Assembly (NCBI GenBank): GCA_023053545.1
Contig: JAKZAN010000215.1
Coordinates: 1-64,000 of the forward strand
From: Lepidurus packardi
Lineage: Eukaryota > Arthropoda > Branchiopoda > Notostraca > Triopsidae
Direction of reading: 5' to 3'
Length of the DNA: 64,000 nt
The notes under the pieces were generated by a model. The model did not search any database and was not told the DNA's origin. It saw nothing but the letters and a program-made list of their open reading frames with translations. Positions within the stretch are counted from its first letter, which is position 1. Every line of letters starts with the position of its first letter. The position numbers were made by a program, and so were the translations under genes. Shown here piece after piece: positions 21,318 through 30,268 of the stretch.

Positions 21318-21682
21318 ATGCGTCATTATGAAATCGTCCTGCTGATCCACCCGGATCAAAGTGAGCAGGTTCCCGCCATGCTTGAGCGCTACAAAACCAT
21401 GATCACCGCTGCGGTGGCAAGGTTCACCGTGTTGAAGACTGGGGCCGCCGCCAACTGGCGTACCTGATCCAGAAACTGGCCAAGGCGCACTACCTGTGCA
21501 TCAACATCGAAGCCAGCCAGGCTGTGATGGACGAAATCGAGCATGCGTTCAAGTTCAACGACGCCGTGCTGCGCCACATGACCGTGGTCAAGAAAAAGGC
21601 TGAAACCGGTCCTTCCCTCATGATGCGCAACGTCGAGAGAGAAGAAGCCCGTAAAGCCCAGCAGCAGGAGTTCGCGGCTTAA
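21318..21682 (+). CDS. rpsF: 30S ribosomal protein S6
   Basis: Binds S18 in the small-subunit platform. Seen: [19 protein letters not shown] at the start, then [19 protein letters not shown] after a single-base shift near 21417, and [20 protein letters not shown], all hallmark S6 segments; the acidic/glutamine tail ends QQQEFAA. About 122 residues. AAGGAG lies five bases before the ATG at 21318. First gene of the rpsF-priB-rpsR-rplI operon. Confidence 0.96.
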
Positions 21683-21734
21683 TTGCCGACTCTGCTGTTC
21701 AACGCCCTCGCTGCGCGATCCTGAGATTCAAGCA

Positions 21735-22021
21735 GTGAACCATGTCAATTTGACGGCGCAAGTCGTAGAGGTCAGTCCTCTTCGCTACACGCCAGCCGCC
21801 TTCCCGCTACCAATTTGGTGCTCGACCATCAGTCTGAGCACCTCGAGGCAGGAATCACCCGGCAGGTCAAGTTGTCCATCAAGGCGGTTGCCTTTGGAAC
21901 GCTGGCTGAAACATTGAGCCGGCTGACCTTGGGTCAGGCCTACGGGTTCACCGGTTTTCTAGTCAGTGCGCGCACCAACAAGAGCGTTGTTTTTCACATC
22001 CAAGACCTGAACACCCTTTAG
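21735..22021 (+). CDS. priB: Primosomal replication protein N (PriB)
   Basis: OB-fold single-strand-binding protein that helps PriA restart forks. Seen: [20 protein letters not shown] at the start, then [18 protein letters not shown] and [18 protein letters not shown], matching PriB. The start is a GTG at 21735; the nearby ATG is out of frame. About 95 residues. One compensated indel area near 21795-21815 shifts frame. Sits between rpsF and rpsR, the conserved beta/gammaproteobacterial order. Confidence 0.92.
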
Positions 22022-22031
22022 AAAGTTCATC

Positions 22032-22316
22032 ATGCCCGGACCGAAACGTTTCAACAAAGACAAGCGCCCCAAGCGCAATACCCAATCACTGCTGTTCAAG
22101 CGCAAGCGCTTTTGCCGCTTCACCGCTGCTGGCGTCGAAGAAATCGACTACAAAGACGTGGACACCCTGCGTGACTTCGTCGCCGAAAACGGCAAGATCA
22201 TCCCCGCTCGCCTGACCGGCACGCGCGCGATTTTCCAGCGTCAGATCAACACCGCCGTCAAGCGCGCTCGCTTCCTCGCGATGCTGCCGTACAGCGACCA
22301 GCACCGCACCCTGTAA
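22032..22316 (+). CDS. rpsR: 30S ribosomal protein S18
   Basis: Platform protein that pairs with S6. Seen: 94 residues, unbroken, with [19 protein letters not shown], the basic core [17 protein letters not shown] and [13 protein letters not shown] at the end, all standard for S18. Start ATG 10 bp after the priB stop. No shift in this copy. Confidence 0.97.
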   Translation: MPGPKRFNKDKRPKRNTQSLLFKRKRFCRFTAAGVEEIDYKDVDTLRDFVAENGKIIPARLTGTRAIFQRQINTAVKRARFLAMLPYSDQHRTL

Positions 22317-22326
22317 GGAGCCGACC

Positions 22327-22780
22327 ATGCAAATTATTCTGCTCGACAAAGTTGTCAACCTCGGCAATCTCGGTGAAGTCGTCAAAGTCAAAGACGGCTA
22401 CGCCCGCAACTTCCTGATCCCTTCGGGCCGCGCTCGCCGCGCTACCGCTGTGGCCATCAAAGAGTTCGAAGCCAAGCGCGCCGAACTCGAAAAAAATCGC
22501 CGCTGCCAAGCTGGCCGAATCGCAAGCCCAGGGCGCCAAGCTCGGTGGCTCGGTCGTCAAGCTGACGCAAAAAGCCGGTGTGGACGGTCGCCTGTTTGGC
22601 TCGGTCACCAATGCCGACATCTCTGCCGAGTTGTCCAAGCAAGGTTTCCCAGTGCTCAAGGCCCAGATCCGCATGCCTAACGGCCCCCTGAAGGTCGTTG
22701 GCGACCACGCTGTCAGCGTGGCCCTGCACACCGACGTGACGGTGGACATCACCGTGACGGTGTACGGCGAATCGGCTTAA
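22327..22780 (+). CDS. rplI: 50S ribosomal protein L9
   Basis: Elongated large-subunit protein that bridges L1 stalk and neighbours. Seen: [19 protein letters not shown] with [14 protein letters not shown], the long connecting helix, and the C-terminal domain with [17 protein letters not shown] and [15 protein letters not shown]. About 150 residues. One single-base shift in the A run near 22496. AAGGAG precedes the start, 10 bp after rpsR; a terminator follows. Confidence 0.96.
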
Positions 22781-22838
22781 TTGCGCTGACTGCCCGACCC
22801 CGAACCGCCCCGGCCTTGGCTGGGGCAGATCGAGTCTG

Positions 22839-22866
22839 AAAAGCCGCTCCCTGGAGCGGCTTTTTT
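22839..22866 (+). terminator. Rho-independent terminator of the rpsF operon
   Basis: Stem AAGCCGCTCC/GGAGCGGCTT around CT, followed by T run. It ends the ribosomal operon before dnaB. Confidence 0.9.
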
Positions 22867-22921
22867 CATGGGCGGATCACGTCAGGTGCAGGGCGACAGG
22901 CCCGCCCCGAGATATCCCGCC

Positions 22922-22974
22922 TTATCCCGACATTTGCACGGCTGCTCCACTGCTTGCCCACAGCCTTGTCCACA
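22922..22974. promoter_or_regulatory. Cluster of DnaA-box-like 9-mers upstream of dnaB
   Basis: TTATCCCGA (22922), TTGCCCACA (22954) and TTGTCCACA (22966) each differ from the TTATCCACA consensus by one or two bases (TTGTCCACA by one), all on one strand within 53 bp, ending 48 bp before the dnaB start. They may let DnaA control dnaB. Chance occurrence cannot be excluded. Confidence 0.35.
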
Positions 22975-23021
22975 GGCGCTGGCAGCAATGGCATTAGGAT
23001 CAACAGCCACTCAGGAACTTC

Positions 23022-24429
23022 ATGTCAGCCATTCTTTCCACGTTCGACGAACCGGGCTACAGCCCCGACAAACAGATCGCGCAGCTGCGCGTGCCGCCGC
23101 ATTCCATCGAAGGCGAATCCAGCGTGCTGGGCGGCCTGTTGTTGGACAACAGCGCCTGGGACCGGGTGGGTGACCTGCTGGTGGACGAAGACTTTTACCG
23201 GCATGAACACAAGCTGATTTATGCCTCGGTCGGCGCCCTGATCAACGCCAGCAAGCCGGCCGACGTGATCACCGTGTTCGAGCATTTGCAAAGCGCGGGC
23301 AAGGCCGAGGACGTGGGCGGGCTGAGCTACCTCAACTCCTTGGCCCAGTACGTGCCCAGTGCGGCCAACGTGCGGCGTTATGCCGAGATCGTGCGCGAGC
23401 GCTCCATCTTGCGCAAGCTGGTCAAAGCCAGCGACGAAATCGCCACCAACGCCTTCAACCCGCAAGGCAAGCCGGTGGCAGCCATCTTGGACGAGGCCGA
23501 GCAAAAGATCTTCAAGATTGGCGAGCAGGGCTCGCGCATGAAGCAGGGCTTTCACAGCATGGAGCAGCTGGTGGTCGAGCTGCTGGACCGTGTGGAGGAG
23601 ATGTCGCAAAACCCGAACGACATCACCGGCGTGCCGACCGGTTTTTACGACCTGGACCGGCAAACGTCTGGCCTGCAAGGCGGCGACCTCATCATCTTGG
23701 CGGCGCGTCCGTCCATGGGCAAGACCGCCTTGGCCATCAACATCGCCGAGCACGTCGCGCTCAACGAAGGGCTGCCGGTGGCGGTGTTCTCCATGGAGAT
23801 GGGCGCGTCTCAGTTGGCGGTGCGTATCGTCGGCTCCATCGGCCGCATCGACCAAGGGCATTTGCGCACCGGCAAGCTCAGCGACGAAGAGTGGCCGCGC
23901 CTGACCGAGGCCATTGAAAAGCTGCGCAATATCTCGCTGCACATCGACGAAACGCCCGGCCTGACCGTGAGCGAGCTGCGCGCTAACGCGCGCCGGCTGG
24001 CGCGCCAGTGCGGCAAGCTCGGCTTGATCGTGGTGGACTATTTGCAGCTGATGAGCACCTCGATGTCGGGCGACGAAAACCGCGCCCACCGCCGTGGGCG
24101 AAATTTCCCGTGGCCTGAAGATGCTGGCCAAGGAACTGCAATGCCCCGTGATTGCGCTGTCGCAGCTCAGCCGAGGCGTGGAAGCCCGTACCGACAAGCG
24201 CCCCATGATGAGCGACTTGCGCGAGTCTGGCGCTATTGAGCAGGACGCGGACGTGATCATGTTCATTTACCGCGACGAGTACTACACCAAAGAAGCTTGC
24301 AAGGAACCAGGGGTGGCCGAGGTCATCATTTCCAAGCAGCGTAACGGCCCGACGGGCACCGTCAAGCTGACCTTCTTGAACCGCATCACCAAGTTTGAAA
24401 GCCTGGCGCACAGCGCTGACGGCTACTGA
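23022..24429 (+). CDS. dnaB: Replicative DNA helicase DnaB
   Basis: Hexameric 5'-3' fork helicase. Seen: N-terminal primase-interacting domain [20 protein letters not shown] to about residue 140; Walker [16 protein letters not shown]; arginine/Walker B region [12 protein letters not shown]; and the RecA-like C-terminal segments [35 protein letters not shown] and [17 protein letters not shown]. About 469 residues, normal. One single-base insertion near 24085 splits the frame; the gene is essential, so this is surely a consensus error. Start 23022 is the ATG before [18 protein letters not shown]. Confidence 0.97.
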
Positions 24430-24472
24430 GCACGCCCGCGTGGGCGGGTCGGGCCTGCGGTATTCTCGGGCC

Positions 24473-25111
24473 ATGAAACTGCACAACTACTTTCGGTCGT
24501 CGGCCTCGTTTCGGGTGCGCATTGCGCTGGCGCTCAAGGGCTTGCCATACGACTACGCGGCGGTGCATCTGGTCCGAGGCGAGCACAAAAAACCGCCTTT
24601 TGCACAGCTGTCTGCCGACAACTTGGTGCCCCTGCTCGAAGTGGGCGACGAGCGCTTGTCGCAGTCCATGGCCATCATCGAGTACCTGGACGAAACCCAC
24701 CCTGAGCCGCCGCTGCTCCCGCCCGAAGCGCTAGGCCGAGCCAAGGTGCGGGCGCTGGCCCAGTCGATTGCCTGCGACATTCACCCGATCAACAACCTGC
24801 GCGTGCTCAAGTATTTGGTGCGGGAGCTGCAGGTCAGCGACGAGGCCAAGACCGCCTGGTACCGCCACTGGTGCCAAGACGGTTTGCAAGCCTTTGAGCG
24901 CCAGCTGGCGCTGCTGCCGGCTTCACGCTTTTGCTATGGCGATACGCCCACCTTGGCCGACTGTTGCCTGGTCCCGCAAATCTTCAATGCCCGGCGTTTT
25001 GACGTGAGCTTTGAGGGCATGCCGCGCACCATGGCCGCGTTTGAGGCCTGCATGGCCTTGCCGGCCTTCCAGCAGGCCGAGCCTTCGGCTTGCCCCGACT
25101 ACGAAGCCTGA
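24473..25111 (+). CDS. maiA: Maleylacetoacetate isomerase / zeta-class glutathione S-transferase
   Basis: Probably the glutathione-dependent isomerase of tyrosine/gentisate breakdown. Seen: the zeta-class start KLHNYFRSSASFRVRIALAL, containing the SSxS-type catalytic loop (S9-S10-x-S12), the thioredoxin-fold end NLVPLLEVGDERLSQSMAII, the substrate motif SIACDIHPINNLRVL, and PTLADCCLVPQIFNARRF in the helical domain. 212 residues, complete, no shift. No catabolic partners nearby, so a maleylpyruvate isomerase is equally possible. Confidence 0.88.
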   Translation: MKLHNYFRSSASFRVRIALALKGLPYDYAAVHLVRGEHKKPPFAQLSADNLVPLLEVGDERLSQSMAIIEYLDETHPEPPLLPPEALGRAKVRALAQSIACDIHPINNLRVLKYLVRELQVSDEAKTAWYRHWCQDGLQAFERQLALLPASRFCYGDTPTLADCCLVPQIFNARRFDVSFEGMPRTMAAFEACMALPAFQQAEPSACPDYEA

Positions 25112-25120
25112 GGCTTGTCG

Positions 25121-25949
25121 GTGCCACTTTCAACGCTCCATCCTGACTGGCTGGTGCCCGACTGGCCCGCACCGACCGGCGTTCAGGCGGTGTGCACCAC
25201 CCGCGCGGGCGGCTGCTCCTTGGGGCAGTTCGACAGCCTGAACCTCGGCCTGCATGTGGCCGACCGGCCGCAAGCTGTGCGGAGCAATCGGCACGCCTTG
25301 GCGCAGGCGCTGCAGGCGCGGCCTGTTTTTCTGGATCAAGTGCACGGCAGCGCCGTGCTGGCGCTGGACGCCGCCGTCCCCGACGGCTTGCGCGCTGATG
25401 CCAGCGTCAGCCGCCAGCCGGGGCTGGCTTGCACGGTCATGGTGGCCGACTGCCTGCCGGTGTTGTTTGCCCATCAGCGCGGATCAGTGGTCGGCGCTGC
25501 CCACGCCGGTTGGCGCGGCTTGGCGGGGCTGCGGGCCGATGGCTCGGTAGGTCCTGGCGTTTTAGAGGCCACGCTGGAGCAATTGGCCGCCAGCCTGGAC
25601 ATGGGCGCTGGCGCAAGCCGCACCGGGCGTCTTGGCTTGGTTGGGGCCGTGTATTGGCCCGGCAGTGTTCGAGGTCGGTACCGAGGTCAAGGCCGTCTTT
25701 GAAGCGCGTCAGCCCGAAGCCGGGCGTTGCTTTGCGCCTGCGGGCCCGGGCAAGTTTTTGGCCGATCTGCCGGGCTTGGCGCGGCTGCGCTTGCAGGCGC
25801 TGGGCGTCAGTCAGGTGTTTGGCAATGACGGCAGCCCGGCCTGGTGCACGGTGACGCAGAGTTCACGGTTTTTCTCGCATCGCCGAGCTGCTGGCGCTGC
25901 CTCCGGGGCCACCGGCGGGCGCTTCGCCGCCTGTGTCTGGTTGGGCTGA
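25121..25949 (+). CDS. pgeF: Peptidoglycan editing factor PgeF (YfiH/DUF152)
   Basis: Multicopper-oxidase-fold hydrolase that corrects mis-incorporated Ser in peptidoglycan precursors; orthologs also act as purine nucleoside phosphorylases (family knowledge). Seen: VCTTRAGGCSLGQFDSLNLG, DQVHGS with the metal His, VADCLPVLF with the Cys, GAAHAGWRGLAG with the second His, and GPCIGPAVFEVG; ends SHRR..GRFAACVWLG. About 275 residues. Two or more single-base shifts (near 25630 and 25875). GTG at 25121 or TTG at 25115 could start it. Its 3' end overlaps the opposing gene by 87 bp. Confidence 0.88.
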
Positions 25950-26174
25950 GGTGGGGGCAGCTTGGCTGACTTCCTGCGCTTGAGCGGCTTCCAGCGCTTT
26001 GCGCGCCCGTCGGCGTGCCGGTGACCGCATGAGGTAAACCACGATGGACAAAGGCAGGACGCCGTAAAGCAAAAAGGTCATCACCGCGCCCAGCAAGGTG
26101 CCGGCTGGGCTGGTGGCTTCGGCCACGCTCATCATCAGGACCACATAAACCCAAGCAATAACAGTTAGATACAT
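25863..26174 (-). CDS. Small inner-membrane protein, unknown function
   Basis: About 103 residues, not recognised. Seen: two hydrophobic segments (MYLTVIAWVYVVLMMSVAEA and LLGAVMTFLLYGVLPLSIVV), then a basic RRRARKAL stretch and an Ala/Gly/Pro-rich cytoplasmic tail. Start 26174 is the first ATG with a membrane segment; there is no good Shine-Dalgarno, so it is uncertain. It overlaps the pgeF 3' end tail to tail and is divergent from phaC across about 100 AT-rich bases. Confidence 0.65.
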   Translation of the reverse strand: MYLTVIAWVYVVLMMSVAEATSPAGTLLGAVMTFLLYGVLPLSIVVYLMRSPARRRARKALEAAQAQEVSQAAPTSAQPDTGGEAPAGGPGGSASSSAMREKP

Positions 26175-26275
26175 AAATATTTTCAGCTGAGTCAGGAAAT
26201 AGAAACCGAAAATGGCGATAGTTACGTCAATCCGGGGAATTAACACCGGACGTTGCAAAAAAATGGGGGACAAGC

Positions 26276-27988
26276 ATGACGACCAACAATGACTGGGCCA
26301 AAAGCGCCCAGCAGTTTCAGCAGAGCATGACAGACAGCCTGCAAAAAGCCATGGCTGCATTTTCGCCCTCTGGCGGCGGGGCTGCTGGCGCGTCAGCCGA
26401 AGCCCTGCCAGCCCTGCGGTTTGACCCGGCCCGTTTGCTGGAGATCCAGCACAAGTATGTGCAAGACGCCACCGCCTTGTGGAACAGCAGCCTGCAGCCC
26501 ACCGCTGGCGCGGCCCCCAAGCTGACCGACCGCCGCTTTGCCAGCGAAGCCTGGCAGTCCAACCCCTTGTCGCAATTCACGGCTGCGGCGTACTTGCTCA
26601 ACGCCCAGGCCTTGACGGGCCTGGCCGAAGCAGTGGAAGGTGACGACAAAACCCGCACCCGCGTCAAGTTCGCGGTTGAGCAATGGCTGGCCGCCAGCTC
26701 GCCCAGCAATTTCCTGGCGCTCAACGCCGAGGCGCAGCGCAAAGCCATCGAAACCCAAGGCGAAAGCTTGGCCAAGGGTTTGCAAAACCTGATGGACGAC
26801 ATGCGTCAGGGCCATGTGTCCATGACCGACGAACGGGTCTTCGAGGTGGGGCAGAACGTCGCCACCACGGAGGGCGCGGTGGTGTTTGAAAACGAGCTGT
26901 TCCAACTGCTCGAATACAAGCCTTTGACGGCCAAGGTCTACGAAAAGCCCTTTTTGCTGGTGCCGCCCTGTATCAACAAGTTCTACATCCTGGACCTGCA
27001 GCCTGAAAATTCGCTGATCCGTTACGCGGTCGAGCAAGGCCACCGCACCTTCGTGGTGAGCTGGCGCAACCCGGACGAGTCGCTGCAAGACAAGACCTGG
27101 GACGACTACATCGAGCATGCGGCCATCAAGGCGATTGAGGTCACCCGCGAGATCACCGGTGCGAAGACCATCAATGCCTTGGGCTTTTGCGTGGGTGGCA
27201 CCATCTTGGGCACGGCGCTGGCCGTGCTGGCAGCACGCGGCGACAAGCCGGTGTCCAGCCTGACCTTGCTGACCTCGCTGCTGGACTTTCGGGACACCGG
27301 CATCCTGGACATCTTCATCGACGAGCAGGCGGTCAAGTTCCGCGAAATGCAGATGGGGCAGGGCGGTTTGCTCAAAGGGCAAGACCTGGCCTCGACCTTC
27401 AGCTTCTTGCGTCCGAACGACCTGGTGTGGAACTACGTGGTGGGCAATTACCTCAAGGGCGAAACACCACCGCCGTTTGACCTGCTTTACTGGAACAGTG
27501 ACTCGACCAACTTGCCCGGCCCGTTTTACGCCTGGTACCTGCGCAACACCTATTTTGAAAACAACCTCATCGAGCCTGGCAAGGTGAAGGTCTGCGGGCA
27601 ACAAGTCGATCTGAGCCGGCTGGACATGCCGACCTATATTTACGGCTCGCGCGAAGACCACATCGTGCCGATTGGCGGGGCTTACGCCAGCACGCAGGTC
27701 CTGCCCGGCAAGAAGCGCTTCGTCATGGGGGCTTCGGGCCACATCGCCGGCGTGATCAACCCGCCCGCCAAGAAAAAGCGCTCGTACTGGACCCACGACA
27801 AGTTGCCGCCTGCGCACGCAGACTGGCTCAAGTCCGCCAAGGAACACCCGGGCAGCTGGTGGACCGACTGGGCCGACTGGCTCAAGGCGCAGGCTGGCAA
27901 GCCAGTCGCCGCGCCCAAGGGCTACGGCAACAAGCAATTCAAGGCCATCGAGCCGGCCCCTGGCCGCTACGTCAAGGTCAAGGCCTGA
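26276..27988 (+). CDS. phaC: Class I poly(3-hydroxyalkanoate) synthase PhaC
   Basis: Polymerizes (R)-3-hydroxybutyryl-CoA into PHB on granule surfaces. Seen: 570 residues, no shift; the lipase-box-like GFCVGGTILG with nucleophile Cys305, Asp461 in SREDHIV and His489 in GASGHIAGV, the expected Cys-Asp-His triad; WRNPDESLQDKTWDDYIEHA and NPPAKKKRSYWTHDKLPP typical of class I. GGGGGA precedes the ATG by about 5 bases. First gene of phaC-phaA-phaB, the Cupriavidus-type order. Confidence 0.97.
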   Translation: MTTNNDWAKSAQQFQQSMTDSLQKAMAAFSPSGGGAAGASAEALPALRFDPARLLEIQHKYVQDATALWNSSLQPTAGAAPKLTDRRFASEAWQSNPLSQFTAAAYLLNAQALTGLAEAVEGDDKTRTRVKFAVEQWLAASSPSNFLALNAEAQRKAIETQGESLAKGLQNLMDDMRQGHVSMTDERVFEVGQNVATTEGAVVFENELFQLLEYKPLTAKVYEKPFLLVPPCINKFYILDLQPENSLIRYAVEQGHRTFVVSWRNPDESLQDKTWDDYIEHAAIKAIEVTREITGAKTINALGFCVGGTILGTALAVLAARGDKPVSSLTLLTSLLDFRDTGILDIFIDEQAVKFREMQMGQGGLLKGQDLASTFSFLRPNDLVWNYVVGNYLKGETPPPFDLLYWNSDSTNLPGPFYAWYLRNTYFENNLIEPGKVKVCGQQVDLSRLDMPTYIYGSREDHIVPIGGAYASTQVLPGKKRFVMGASGHIAGVINPPAKKKRSYWTHDKLPPAHADWLKSAKEHPGSWWTDWADWLKAQAGKPVAAPKGYGNKQFKAIEPAPGRYVKVKA

Positions 27989-28018
27989 GCCGTGAGGCGG
28001 GCTGTTGCGTTGGAAGGT

Positions 28019-28040
28019 CGCGCCCCTGGCGCGGCTTTCT
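28019..28040 (+). terminator. Possible weak hairpin between phaC and phaA
   Basis: CGCGCC/GGCGCG with a CCT loop followed by GCTTTCT. The T run is poor, so it may only lower read-through or stabilize the phaC 3' end. Confidence 0.35.
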
Positions 28041-28109
28041 CATCACGGGTTGTCATGCCAGCCAGTCTGGCCTGAAGCCCATTCATCAAAAAAATAGAAA
28101 GAGGGAAAT

Positions 28110-29288
28110 ATGGAAGACATCGTCATCGTTTCGGCAGCCCGCACCGCGGTCGGCAAGTTCGGCGGAAGCCTGGCCAAGACACCAGCGACCGAGTTGGGCG
28201 CAGCCGTGCTGCAAGCCCTGATCGCCCGCTCGGGCCTGTCGGCCGATCAGGTCGGCGAAGTCATCATGGGTCAGGTGCTGACGGCCGGTGCCGGCCAGAA
28301 CCCGGCGCGCCAGTCGGTGGTCAAAGCCGGTTTTCCGCATGGGGTTCCGGGCCTGACGATCAACGCCGTGTGCGGCTCCGGCCTCAAGGCCGTGATGCTG
28401 GCGGCGCAGGCCGTGGCCACGGGCGACAGCGAGATCGTGATCGCCGGCGGCCAAGAGAACATGAGCGCGTCGCCGCACGTCCTCAATGGCTCGCGTGACG
28501 GCCAGCGCATGGGCGACTGGAAGATGGTCGACACCATGATTGTTGACGGCCTGTGGGACGTCTACAACCAGTACCACATGGGCATCACGGCCGAAAACGT
28601 GGCCAAGAAATACGGCATTGGCCGCGACGCGCAAGACGCCTTGGCGCTGGCCAGCCAGCAAAAAGCCGCCGCTGCCCAAGACGCCGGCAAATTCAAGGAC
28701 GAGATCGTTCCTTTCTCGATCGCGCAAAAGAAAGGCGACCCGATCGTCTTTGCGGCAGACGAGTTCATCAACCGCAAGTCCACGGCCGAGGGCCTGGCCG
28801 GTCTGCGCCCTGCCTTTGACAAGGCTGGCGGCGTGACGGCGGGTAATGCCTCGGGCATCAACGACGGCGCAGCCGCCGTGATGGTGATGACGGCCAAGAA
28901 GGCCGCCGCCCTGGGCCTCACGCCCTTGGCCCGCATTGCCAGCTACGCCACCAGCGGCCTGGACCCGGCCTTCATGGGCATGGGCCCGGTGCCCGCCTCG
29001 ACCAAGGCGCTGCAACGCGCCGGCTGGAAGGCCCAGGACCTGGACCTGCTGGAAATCAACGAAGCCTTTGCCGCCCAGGCTTGCGCCGTCAACCAAGAAA
29101 TGGGCTGGGACACCAGCAAGGTCAACGTCAATGGCGGCGCCATTGCCATTGGTCACCCCATCGGTGCCTCGGGTTGCCGGATTTTGGTCACGCTGCTGCA
29201 CGAGATGGTGCGCCGCGACGCCAAAAAAGGCATTGCCAGCTTGTGCATAGGCGGCGGCATGGGCGTGGCCCTGACGCTGGAGCGCTGA
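28110..29288 (+). CDS. phaA: Acetyl-CoA acetyltransferase (beta-ketothiolase)
   Basis: Condenses two acetyl-CoA to acetoacetyl-CoA, the first PHB step. Seen: 392 residues, unbroken; active-site loop NAVCGSGLKAVMLAA with nucleophile Cys at about 88, INEAFAAQACAV, GGAIAIGHPIGASGCRILV with the His, and the second Cys in SLCIGGGMGVAL. Second gene of the phaCAB operon, 121 bp after phaC with AGAGGGA before the ATG. Isozymes for acetoacetate breakdown look alike; context decides. Confidence 0.96.
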   Translation: MEDIVIVSAARTAVGKFGGSLAKTPATELGAAVLQALIARSGLSADQVGEVIMGQVLTAGAGQNPARQSVVKAGFPHGVPGLTINAVCGSGLKAVMLAAQAVATGDSEIVIAGGQENMSASPHVLNGSRDGQRMGDWKMVDTMIVDGLWDVYNQYHMGITAENVAKKYGIGRDAQDALALASQQKAAAAQDAGKFKDEIVPFSIAQKKGDPIVFAADEFINRKSTAEGLAGLRPAFDKAGGVTAGNASGINDGAAAVMVMTAKKAAALGLTPLARIASYATSGLDPAFMGMGPVPASTKALQRAGWKAQDLDLLEINEAFAAQACAVNQEMGWDTSKVNVNGGAIAIGHPIGASGCRILVTLLHEMVRRDAKKGIASLCIGGGMGVALTLER

Positions 29289-29299
29289 GCCTCATCACC

Positions 29300-29321
29300 C
29301 CGTCGGGGTACCACCCGACGG
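29300..29321 (+). promoter_or_regulatory. Intergenic hairpin between phaA and phaB
   Basis: CCGTCGGG, six-base loop GTACCA, CCCGACGG: a perfect 8-bp stem just after the phaA stop, followed by TGCTTTAAAA. It may attenuate or stabilize the operon transcript; no protein-binding motif is recognised. Confidence 0.45.
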
Positions 29322-29387
29322 TGCTTTAAAAATCACCAAAACCGTGGGCCGCAGGGCTCACTTTTATAACGAGAAGAAGGAGTAGAC

Positions 29388-30125
29388 ATGACACAGAAAA
29401 TCGCTTACGTCACCGGGGGTATGGGTGGCATTGGGACCGGCATTTGCCAGCGCCTGCACAAGGACGGGTTCAAGGTCATCGCCGGTTGCGGCCCGACCCG
29501 CGACCACGCCAAATGGCTGGCCGAGCAAAAGGCCCTGGGCTTCACCTTTTACGCCTCTGTCGGCAACGTCGGCGACTGGGATTCCACGGTCGAAGCCTTC
29601 AACAAGGTCAAAGCCGAGCACGGTCACGTCAGCGTGCTGGTGAACAACGCGGGCATCACCCGAGACGGCCAGTTCCGCAAGATGAGCAAGGCCGACTGGG
29701 ACGCCGTGATCTCGACCAACCTGGACAGCATGTTCAACGTGACCAAGCAGGTCATCGAAGGCATGATCGAAGCCAACTTTGGCCGCGTGATCAACATCTC
29801 GTCGGTCAACGGTCAAAAAGGCCAGTTCGGCCAGGTCAACTACTCCACCGCCAAGGCCGGCCTGCACGGCTTCACCATGGCCTTGGCGCAAGAAGTCGCT
29901 GCCAAAGGCGTGACCGTCAACACCGTGAGCCCCGGCTACATCGGCACTGACATGGTCAAGGCGATTCGTCCTGACGTGCTGGAAAAGATCGTCGCAGGCG
30001 TTCCAGCCAAGCGCCTGGGCACGCCTGAAGAGATCGCTTCCATCATCTCGTGGATCGCCTCCGACGAGGGCGGCTACGCCACCGGCGCCGACTTCTCGCT
30101 CAACGGCGGCTTGCACATGGGCTAA
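29388..30125 (+). CDS. phaB: Acetoacetyl-CoA reductase (NADPH)
   Basis: Reduces acetoacetyl-CoA to (R)-3-hydroxybutyryl-CoA, the PhaC substrate. Seen: short-chain dehydrogenase of 245 residues, unbroken; cofactor loop VTGGMGGIGTGIC, NNAGITRD, catalytic Ser in NISSVNGQKGQFGQ and YSTAK, and the PhaB-type end GGYATGADFSLNGGLHMG. AAGGAG sits before the ATG. Last gene of phaCAB, followed by a strong terminator. Confidence 0.97.
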   Translation: MTQKIAYVTGGMGGIGTGICQRLHKDGFKVIAGCGPTRDHAKWLAEQKALGFTFYASVGNVGDWDSTVEAFNKVKAEHGHVSVLVNNAGITRDGQFRKMSKADWDAVISTNLDSMFNVTKQVIEGMIEANFGRVINISSVNGQKGQFGQVNYSTAKAGLHGFTMALAQEVAAKGVTVNTVSPGYIGTDMVKAIRPDVLEKIVAGVPAKRLGTPEEIASIISWIASDEGGYATGADFSLNGGLHMG

Positions 30126-30218
30126 AGCCGCTGAGGACTGGGCGCCCGGGCTGCGAATGCAGGCTGAACGGCCTGCTCTTGCAGCCTCGGCGCTCGGTTT
30201 TTGGTTGGCCTTCGCTCC

Positions 30219-30247
30219 AGCCCGCTTCTTGCGAAGCGGGCTTTTTT
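30219..30247 (+). terminator. Rho-independent terminator of phaCAB
   Basis: Stem AGCCCGCTTC/GAAGCGGGCT with a TTGC loop, followed by TTTTTT. It lies about 95 bp after phaB and faces the opposing gene at 30269. Confidence 0.92.
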
Positions 30248-30268
30248 ATGGGCGCTTGCGCTTGTTAC

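Noticed and set aside
22867-23021. Possible replication origin upstream of dnaB
   Set aside because: Only three imperfect DnaA boxes, no AT-rich unwinding tract and no dnaA or parAB nearby.
26393-27937. Open frame of 514 codons on the minus strand across phaC
   Set aside because: It is antisense to an unbroken phaC with full catalytic motifs; its His/Val/Arg-rich translation is typical of GC-rich antisense frames.
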